A program made the position numbers and the translations under genes. A stretch of 11,562 bases of DNA from Euperipatoides rowelli (taxonomy: Eukaryota > Onychophora > Udeonychophora > Euonychophora > Peripatopsidae): the NCBI GenBank assembly GCA_003024985.2, contig PXIH01S0016868.1. One strand, given 5' to 3'. This document shows positions 6,884 to 11,562 of the stretch, piece after piece; within the stretch, counting starts at the first letter, position 1, and each line of letters starts with the position of its first letter. The notes beneath the pieces are model-generated. The model saw nothing but the letters and a program-made list of their open reading frames with translations. It was not told where the DNA came from and made no database searches.

Positions 6884-7314
6884 GTTTTATTACAAACAAT
6901 TTCTAAGGAAGGGAACATGCTTTAGCCAGAACGTTTAACTCATTTTGTTTAAAAATGTTATATTTTCAAAATATTTTTGTAGACCAGGGACCTCACATTT
7001 TTTTCGGGGCCCCGGGACTGGAAATCCATGTGAGGTACTTTCATATTTTTAATAAGTTTTTTTTTTTTTTTGTTTTTATATGGACGTTTTTCTTACCTTT
7101 GATCGACTTGCAAACCATTAGTCCAGGAAGTGGTAACCCATTGTGTATGAAAATTTGATAGGCTTTTTATATTGCATGGACATTTTGTTGACCATTCATT
7201 ATTGAGGATACGACCCTTTATGCTGGCTTATGGGGCTCCTTATTTTGGCTTATAGGACACTATTGCTCATCAACCCTGGTCATAACTATGTAGTTTCTAA
7301 TTGTTTGTTATACA
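6884..7314. other. Gene-free stretch, possibly beginning with more LINE remnant
   Basis: The first ~70 bases may continue, on the minus strand, the LINE fragment split by the SINE, but no firm motif is visible. The rest contains a GC-rich inverted repeat (listed at 6991-7035), a T14 run at about 7057-7070 and AT-rich DNA. A 67-codon plus-strand frame at 6955-7158 is phenylalanine-rich because it crosses the T-run, and resembles no family. Confidence 0.45.
6991..7035. repeat. Inverted repeat around a GC-rich core
   Basis: CCTCACAT (6991-6998) pairs with ATGTGAGG (7028-7035). The loop contains the palindrome GGGGCCCC (7006-7013), unusual in this AT-rich setting. Confidence 0.6.
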
Positions 7315-7458
7315 CTGGGCCTCCCTTGGCCCTGGGACTCCATAGCCTTGGGCCTCCCTTGGCCCTGGGACCCCGTTGCCCTGGGCCTCATGACCATGGG
7401 CCCCCATGGCCTTGAGCCCTCCATGACCCTTGTCCCCCATGGCCCTGGGCCCTAAGAC
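7315..7458 (+). repeat. GC-rich 15-17-bp minisatellite, about nine copies
   Basis: Units begin at about 7315, 7332, 7348, 7365, 7381, 7396, 7412, 7429 and 7445. A typical unit is CTGGGCCTCCCTTGGCC. Units one and three are nearly identical, as part of a 33-bp double unit, while later units are more diverged. The composition is far more GC-rich than the surroundings. A short proline/glycine/leucine-rich frame across 7230-7415 is only this repeat translated. Confidence 0.85.
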
Positions 7459-7569
7459 TATCAACCCAGCTAACCCCCTTTGTGGGTAGCCCTGTGGGGG
7501 ACTATATGAATTTAAGTTTTAAATTGTATGATTTAATTAGAAAGTTAAATATTGTGATTGTTTTACTTA

Positions 7570-7655
7570 TAGCTCCCCTCCGGTTTTAGAGTCGCTCGGA
7601 AGCTTGTGCATATACTAACGCCATGGCTTGACCTCAGTCAGCCGGGTGTGGGAAA
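7570..7655 (+). mobile_element. Possible relic of a SINE head
   Basis: The order of words is like the SINE family at 1361 and 6471: a GCTCCnnTCCGG start, then GCTCGGAAGCTTGTGCATAT (compare GCCGGAGATAGTGCATAT), then GGCTTGACCTCAGTCAGCC (compare GGGTTTGATCCCTGAGTAGCC). Box A is unrecognisable and box B is weak. The match is partial and made by eye, so the call is tentative. Confidence 0.35.
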
Positions 7656-7914
7656 TAAGGAAGTTTCTTACCATGTTAGTACACATCAGAAAAATTTTCT
7701 ACTTACATATTAATGGCATTAACAAAAAAACTCTTAGAAATATATTAAGGGTCATGTAACCAACAAATACAAGTTTGGAAAATGAATGACTATAGAAACA
7801 AGAAACGCACAGGCATGTTCAGACATGAAAAGCATCTATTTTTAGTTAAAAGATTGTAAATAATATAATATATTTATTTAAAAAGATGTAATTTTATAAA
7901 ATGTAAATAAGTGA
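7656..7914. other. AT-rich flank of LINE A
   Basis: Nothing recognisable is seen. AAATAAGT at 7905-7912 could be the left target duplication of LINE A, as AAATAAGT recurs at 10650-10657. An 8-bp AT-rich match of this kind is weak evidence. Confidence 0.4.
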
Positions 7915-8308
7915 TTTTTTTTTTTTTTAAATTTTATTCATAAAATATATACTATACACACATACTTAAGTTAAAGACATATGATTTTCAAAATTCAACA
8001 TCCAGGTAATAACTAAATATCCATAATAAAATAAATTCCTAATTATATTTTCTAATATTCTAGTGAACCATACAGTAATGAATCCGCCTTCATCCTATCA
8101 TACTTTTGCAACATATTGATTATGCCCTATGAATTGACATCAAGACTTCCATATCTCAAATAATGTCAAATATGTTATCATTTAACCAATATAAATCCCT
8201 CATACACATATTATGAACAAAAAAAAATATGAATTAAGACTGAGCAATATTAATCCCTATCCTCAGGTACATAACCATTCATCTGCACTTCCATAGAGAG
8301 AGAAAAAA
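7915..8308 (-). pseudogene. LINE A, 3' part (C-terminus and 3' UTR with A-tail)
   Basis: On the minus strand this continues LINE A beyond the inserted LINE B. LTLFEIWK lies at 8146-8169 and matches TLFAVWK of the fragment at 6014-6461. Beyond it is about 220 bases of non-coding 3' sequence ending in TTTTATGAATAAAATTT and a poly-A tail (plus-strand T-run 7915-7928). The AATAAA-like word before the tail is conventional. Many stops and frameshifts interrupt the coding part, including one just after IWKS. The element is a non-LTR retrotransposon on the evidence of its zinc knuckle and tail; its upstream part is at 10151-10570. Confidence 0.65.
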
Positions 8309-8321
8309 TAAGAGATCTATT
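8309..8321. repeat. Target-site duplication of LINE B, left copy
   Basis: TAAGAGATCTATT is repeated exactly at 10138-10150. It lies next to the LINE B poly-A tail, as expected for target-primed reverse transcription. Confidence 0.85.
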
Positions 8322-8428
8322 TTTTTTTTCTTTATTAATAAGAAAGTTTAATCATGATTACATCTCATTCTTTAAACATATTTTAAATACACAATTAAAA
8401 TTCAACTACAATATTAGTCAGGTATTAN

Positions 8429-8501
8429 CAGCAGCCATGTTACAAAATACACAATTTAGACTACCATCCCTAATAATGTTCCTATTCCTAAGGTCAACAC
8501 T
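8429..8501. repeat. 73-bp direct repeat, copy 1
   Basis: It matches 9511-9583 with two differences. This copy is immediately preceded by an ambiguous base at 8428, while the other is immediately followed by one at 9584. It encodes, on the minus strand, the first part of the zinc knuckle (SVDLRNRNIIRDGSLNCVFC) in correct continuity with the connector upstream (VYKYKLRILPT). Confidence 0.95.
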
Positions 8502-9139
8502 TGTGGGCAATATCCTTAACTTGTACTTATAAACAAAGTTGGCCATTCTACCTGTATTTCAAATCATTACTCATTACCCTTAGCCAATATTCTTTATATC
8601 TTATCAATTGTGGTTTTTCCGGATTACTTAACTCATAATAGTTGTGAATCCATTTCTTAACAATACATCATTTGCCAAAAAAGGATATTTAAAACATCTC
8701 ACCAGGAACGGCGAATTATCTCTATATTTATGAATTATATTATGCATAATTGTTTTATTTAACACTTTTAAATTTAACAATTGTAAACCATCCTTTTTTT
8801 TTTGGAAAATAGGCCTTATGTATGGCCAAAATTTTGTACTTACTAAAAATAGCATTCGAAAAAAGTCTATCCATCTCCAATAGCAAACTCTGTCTAATAA
8901 CTGTGGAAGGCATGNAAAAAATAAATATCGGCACAACAATAGTGTTGATCAAACGCACCCTTTCTAACCAATCACATGTGTAAAGAGCAATCTTAATTAA
9001 CTTATTTTTAATTTTTTTAAACATCAGACTCCGTATCTCATCAGATAAACTACCAACATTGTTGATGGGAAACATGATCCCCAAAATCTTTGAGCATTAC
9101 ACACTCTTACAACCAATATCTCTTCACCTCATCTTCTGA
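8502..9139 (-). pseudogene. LINE B connector/thumb region
   Basis: On the minus strand, SKILGIMF (near 9064-9090) matches the (V/K)xLGI box that follows the LINE reverse transcriptase. Next comes DWLERVRLINTIVVPIFIF (about 8918-8980), the usual W..R...I..iv.P segment of the thumb. Around 8794-8803 a run of ten T (A on the coding strand) coincides with a frameshift: the frame KAYFPKKKG before it changes to DGLQLLNLKVLNKT after it. An in-frame stop lies just before SKILGI, and another before the VYKYKLRILPT segment that leads into the zinc knuckle. An ambiguous base at 8915 does not break the frame. Confidence 0.75.
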
Positions 9140-9224
9140 TTACTATCCCAACTGTCATAAAACTATACAAAACAAGAAGCATTACACACTCTTACAACCA
9201 ATATCTCTTCAACTCATCTTCTGA
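9094..9224. repeat. 46-bp tandem duplication, period 85
   Basis: GCATTACACACTCTTACAAC and the following 26 bases occur at 9094-9139 and again at 9179-9224, with one difference (C against A). The 39 bases between are not repeated. It sits at the point where the LINE B order breaks down. Confidence 0.95.
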
Positions 9225-9583
9225 AAGAAAAAAAACATCCCTACTGTATACCATCATTAACTGGAGTGTAATTTACTGCTCAAGCTTAATAACATAACCC
9301 CTGAAAACAATAGCAAATCTATTTTTCCATACGGCAAACAACACCCAAACAACACCGCCATGACATACTTAAATACTTTTATTGGTATAATATTAAAATT
9401 TAACGCTATAAAAAACACACCAATGTCAAAAACATGACTTATCTTTTGACAAAATTTAATAATCACTGGCCTAACAACAATACACTCTGCAAACAGATGT
9501 CCCATTGTCTCAGCAGCCATGTTACAAAATACACAATTTAAACCACCATCCCTAATAATGTTCCTATTCCTAAGGTCAACACT
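9225..9583 (-). pseudogene. LINE B zinc knuckle and C-terminus, out of order
   Basis: On the minus strand a frame of about 108 codons reads SVDLRNRNIIRDGGLNC, then the zinc knuckle C-x2-C-x8-H-x4-C ending in HLFAEC. It continues IVVRPVIIKFCQKISHVF and ends with LHSS at a stop near 9257. The knuckle and the tail after it are expected at the very end of the polymerase. Here they lie upstream of the thumb in reading order, directly after the reverse transcriptase. The first 73 bases in reading order (9511-9583) repeat 8429-8501. Joined through that repeat, this piece would follow the thumb correctly. The misplaced order is therefore likely an assembly error or a later rearrangement, not a novel domain arrangement. 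Confidence 0.75.
9511..9583. repeat. 73-bp direct repeat, copy 2
   Basis: This is the partner of 8429-8501, 1082 bases away, with 71 of 73 positions equal. It abuts the ambiguous base at 9584. Confidence 0.95.
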
Positions 9584-9584
9584 N

Positions 9585-10137
9585 CTTCCCACCCCTTATA
9601 TCATACACATATGACTTATCAAGATTGATCTCCGATCCAGTCATTATCCAAAATTTATCAAAAACATCCAAAATCTTAGAAAATTCACTCTTATGATTAA
9701 AAAACAATGAAATATCATCAATATAGGTGATTGTCTTTATTACATTTGTTTTTCCAAACAATTGAACCCCCTCTACAGTGTCTTCCAATTTTAGAACTAG
9801 TTCTACTAAATAAATTGAGTATAATGCAGCAGACAAGGGAGACCCTTGTAACAATGAATTTGTCAATGGCACAAAATTTGCATGCACTTTTTTGTTCAAA
9901 AAAGCTATACTTTTATCTCTTATCAACACTATAATTATATTGGTCATTTTATTATGACCTAAATATTTGTAAATGACATAATATGTTAAATAATCCAGGG
10001 AGACCTTGTCAAAAGCTTTTTTCATATCTGCCCTAAAAAACATAGGATCTGACCAAACTCATTAATAACAAATAGTAATTTATCAAAGCAGCCTGAATCG
10101 TTCTACCTCTGAGTCCATAAACATTTTTTGGAAAACT
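9585..10137 (-). pseudogene. LINE B reverse transcriptase domain
   Basis: It copies element RNA into DNA at the nicked target site, when active. On the minus strand GLRGRTIQAAL (10084-10116) corresponds to the early F..GR motif. A one-base frameshift follows. The frame from 10043 then reads RADMKKAFDKV (motif A, with its catalytic aspartate), LLQGSPLSAALYSIYL (motif B, QGSPLS), TYIDDISLFF (motif C, the YxDD box with both aspartates, residues about 107-110 of that frame) and TGSEINLDKS (motif D/E area). The frame runs about 150 codons to the ambiguous base at 9584, after which the sequence jumps to the zinc-knuckle segment. The start is truncated by incomplete reverse transcription, so no endonuclease domain is present. 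All catalytic aspartates survive, implying fairly recent decay, although the frameshift disables it. Confidence 0.9.
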
Positions 10138-10150
10138 TAAGAGATCTATT
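10138..10150. repeat. Target-site duplication of LINE B, right copy
   Basis: TAAGAGATCTATT is identical to 8309-8321 and abuts the truncated 5' end of LINE B. Confidence 0.85.
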
Positions 10151-10570
10151 GTTTAGATTGTTTATTTCATATTTCTCCATAACCTTTCTCAACAAGGGAA
10201 CATATAATCTGTATGTAGTAGACAACCCCAAAATAAATGATAATGATATTCCCTTAATACACACCCAATAGGCCATTTAGTATGACTATCATATCCCTAT
10301 CTTCATTCAATCTTTAGTGGGTAATATTCCCAATAAATATTTGCCAAAAAAAAATTTGAAATATATTATCTATGAACAATTCTAATTTTGTTCAATTTTA
10401 CTTTGTTATTTCTATAAATAAATTGTTTTCTGTAAACAACATATTTTATAAACACTTATAGGTAATTATTCCATATGTTTCACACGTCCTTTTAACTTTA
10501 TCATACACATCCAACCACATTTTAATAATAGAATCTAATGTAATATATTTCCTTTCATATAAGAACTTTA
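10151..10570 (-). pseudogene. LINE A, 5' part of the remaining fragment (C-terminal zinc knuckle)
   Basis: On the minus strand MWLDVYDKVKRTCETYGII (about 10463-10520) leads to GKYLLGILPTKD (10310-10345), matching FLLGVLPTRE of the fragment at 6014-6461. A frameshifted CVLREYHYHLFWGC (10222-10263) follows; it keeps C, H and C of the zinc knuckle but has lost the first cysteine. The order is right for a LINE polymerase C-terminus. The element then meets the LINE B target duplication at 10150 and resumes at 8308. Stops at several points show it is old. Beyond about 10570 no more motifs can be read, although a short AAATAAGT match (10650-10657 against 7905-7912) might mark its upper boundary. Confidence 0.65.
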
Positions 10571-11147
10571 ACTGTCACAAATTAGGTTACAATATACAAA
10601 ATTATCAATTCTAATCATTTATGCCTTATAGTAAGTATATATATTTTGCAAATAAGTATAATATATTTATAGGTTGCCTCTTTTTTATTTTAAATGAAAC
10701 ATATTTTATAGTGGAAGATCCCTATTAAAGAAATAATATCAAACTTTTTAAAATACTATGGTACTTATTTGGGACTAAAAATTCAAATATTGCAAAAAAC
10801 CAATTCCCACTAAATACTATCCATTATTTGTCTCCACCAACTTCTTCCACCATAAACTATCCATTAAATTTATCCACCAACTCCTTCCACCTTAAATCCT
10901 CATGACCAATATCAATGTTTTTCAATGTTGGTTCCTAACCATTACAACTGTTAGAGTTACAAATCATCTATACTTCCAACTCTGGAAAACACATGATCTA
11001 TTTCTTATTCCACCAGCCTGATCATTATACTTTTTTTTTTTTTTATGAGCAAAAATGTGAAATATTATATAGGATAAAAAAATATGTTTCCTCCAAACAG
11101 GGAAACCATAATTTATTTACAATTAAAATTTTCAAACTCTACCTTAG
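10571..11147. other. AT-rich stretch before the satellite
   Basis: No gene can be supported. It contains a ~41-bp duplication (listed at 10811-10892) and a T14 run at about 11031-11044. A 60-codon plus-strand frame at 10993-11175 overlaps the T-run and the satellite edge and resembles no family. Confidence 0.5.
10811..10892. repeat. Two-copy tandem repeat, period about 41
   Basis: TAAATACTATCCATTATTTG opens the first copy (10811-10852) and TAAACTATCCATTAAATTTA the second (10853-10892). Both end in CCACCAACTYCTTCCACC. On the minus strand the units read RWKELVDKFNG-like, so they might be a duplicated bit of an older LINE coding region, but that is weak. Confidence 0.7.
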
Positions 11148-11562
11148 AAGCATGATCAAAGATCTTCATCTGTAAAGTTATTCTAAGTAGGTTCTTATAA
11201 AGTGCCTCTTCCCATCTCTGGCTTAATCATCTTTAAGACCAAGGCTACAGTAGCATATATTTACAATCTTCTAGCTCAGAAGCCTAATTAAAGGTCTTCT
11301 TCATCTGTAAAGTTATACTGAGTTGGTTATTATAAAGTGCCTCTTCCCATCACCGGCTTAACCATCTTTCAGATCCAGGCTACAGTGGCATATATTTACA
11401 GTCTTCTAGCTCAGAAGCTTAATTAAAGGTCTTCTTAATCTGTAAAGTTATACTGAGGTGGTTTTTATGAAGTGCTTCTTCCCATTACTGGCTTAATCAT
11501 CTTTAAGACCCAGGCTACAGTTTCATATATTTACAGTCTTCTAGCTCAGAAGCATAATCAAA
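11148..11562 (+). repeat. Satellite array, ~135-bp unit, three full copies plus a partial
   Basis: Units start at 11148, 11280, 11415 and 11550, giving lengths of 132, 135 and 135. Each begins AAGCNTRATYAAAG and ends TTTACARTCTTCTAGCTCAG. Units two and three are about 90 percent alike by eye, and the first is shorter by three bases near GATCTTCATC. The array runs out of the window. The 35 bases before 11148 are weakly similar to the end of a unit, as if the array edge had decayed. No reading frame is maintained. Confidence 0.95.

Larger units (their letters stand above)
8322..10137 (-). mobile_element. LINE B: 5'-truncated non-LTR retrotransposon inserted in LINE A
   Basis: This minus-strand element is bounded by a perfect 13-bp target duplication. 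It has an A-tail at its 3' end (plus-strand T-run 8320-8329) and begins, 5'-truncated, just upstream of the first reverse transcriptase motif. It encodes remnants of one polymerase protein: reverse transcriptase (9585-10137), connector and thumb (8502-9139), zinc knuckle (8429-8501 with 9225-9583) and a 3' untranslated region (8330-8427). The motif style (ADMKKAFD, LQGSPLSAALY, YIDD, a zinc knuckle with HLFAEC) fits the broad L1/Tx1-like set of LINEs, but the clade call is tentative. The order is disturbed: the segment after the zinc knuckle (9225-9510) lies between thumb and reverse transcriptase instead of downstream. Frameshifts and stops make it inactive. Its truncated start and nested position show it inserted after LINE A. 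Confidence 0.85.

Noticed and set aside
7230-7415. 61-codon frame rich in proline, glycine and leucine
   Set aside because: It is the GC-rich minisatellite read through, with a short unremarkable start.
9731-9934. 67-codon plus-strand frame
   Set aside because: It is the antisense shadow of the LINE B reverse transcriptase.
8322-10137. Novel LINE domain order with the zinc knuckle before the thumb
   Set aside because: The 73-bp terminal repeats and flanking N positions explain the order by misjoining; there is no need for a new architecture.
11400-11430. Box A-like TAGCTCAGAAG in the satellite unit
   Set aside because: No box B follows at a suitable distance in any of the units.
11148-11562. 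CRISPR array
   Set aside because: The whole ~135-bp unit is repeated with no unique spacers, and the setting is eukaryotic.

Overview
This window looks like non-genic nuclear DNA from an invertebrate animal. It is strongly AT-rich, has no intact long reading frame, no bacterial-style gene packing and no recognisable host exon. It is built from layers of decayed retroelements, tandem repeats and one dead copy of a multicopy invertebrate gene family. The mix of non-LTR retrotransposons, tRNA-derived SINEs and short dispersed satellite monomers would suit a mollusc or another lophotrochozoan. That placement is inference; no sequence here fixes the taxon.

Layout. 1-1300: a pseudogene (167-757) whose remnants match, from memory, an uncharacterised multicopy invertebrate protein family, flanked by single copies of a ~61-bp repeat (7-74 and 1205-1262). 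1361-1600: a tRNA-derived SINE on the plus strand. 1741-1783 and 2350-2382: two strong short hairpins. 2545-2702: a ~2.6-copy array of the ~61-bp repeat in the opposite orientation. 3657-3775: the tail of a decayed LINE ORF on the plus strand, apparently of a different type from the LINEs further right. 3776-5329: featureless AT-rich DNA with one inverted repeat and an ambiguous base at 4489. 5330-5635: a second, different tRNA-like SINE.

6014-10570 is a nest of minus-strand LINEs. One LINE C-terminus (6014-6461) is interrupted by a complete SINE (6471-6874) with apparent 9-bp target duplications. A second LINE of the same type, LINE A (about 7915-10570), is split by a 5'-truncated LINE B (8322-10137). 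LINE B has a poly-A tail and a perfect 13-bp target-site duplication (8309-8321 and 10138-10150). LINE B carries the best protein signal in the window: a reverse transcriptase with its YIDD box, a thumb/connector region and a C-x2-C-x8-H-x4-C zinc knuckle. Its internal order is scrambled, however. A segment with 73-bp terminal repeats lies exactly between two single-N positions (8428 and 9584), which points to an assembly misjoin or a local rearrangement.

Between these lie a GC-rich 15-17-bp minisatellite (7315-7458) and a faint SINE-head relic (about 7570-7655). The right edge (11148 to the end) is a ~135-bp satellite array that runs out of the window.

Nothing here forms an operon or pathway. 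The functional logic is retrotransposition: LINE enzymes acting in cis, and SINEs that presumably borrow such machinery. I found no intact new system. The points most worth checking are the scrambled LINE B segment, the SINE RNA ending in a C(UUCG)G hairpin with a duplicated tRNA-like head, and the identity of the gene-family relic at 167-757.
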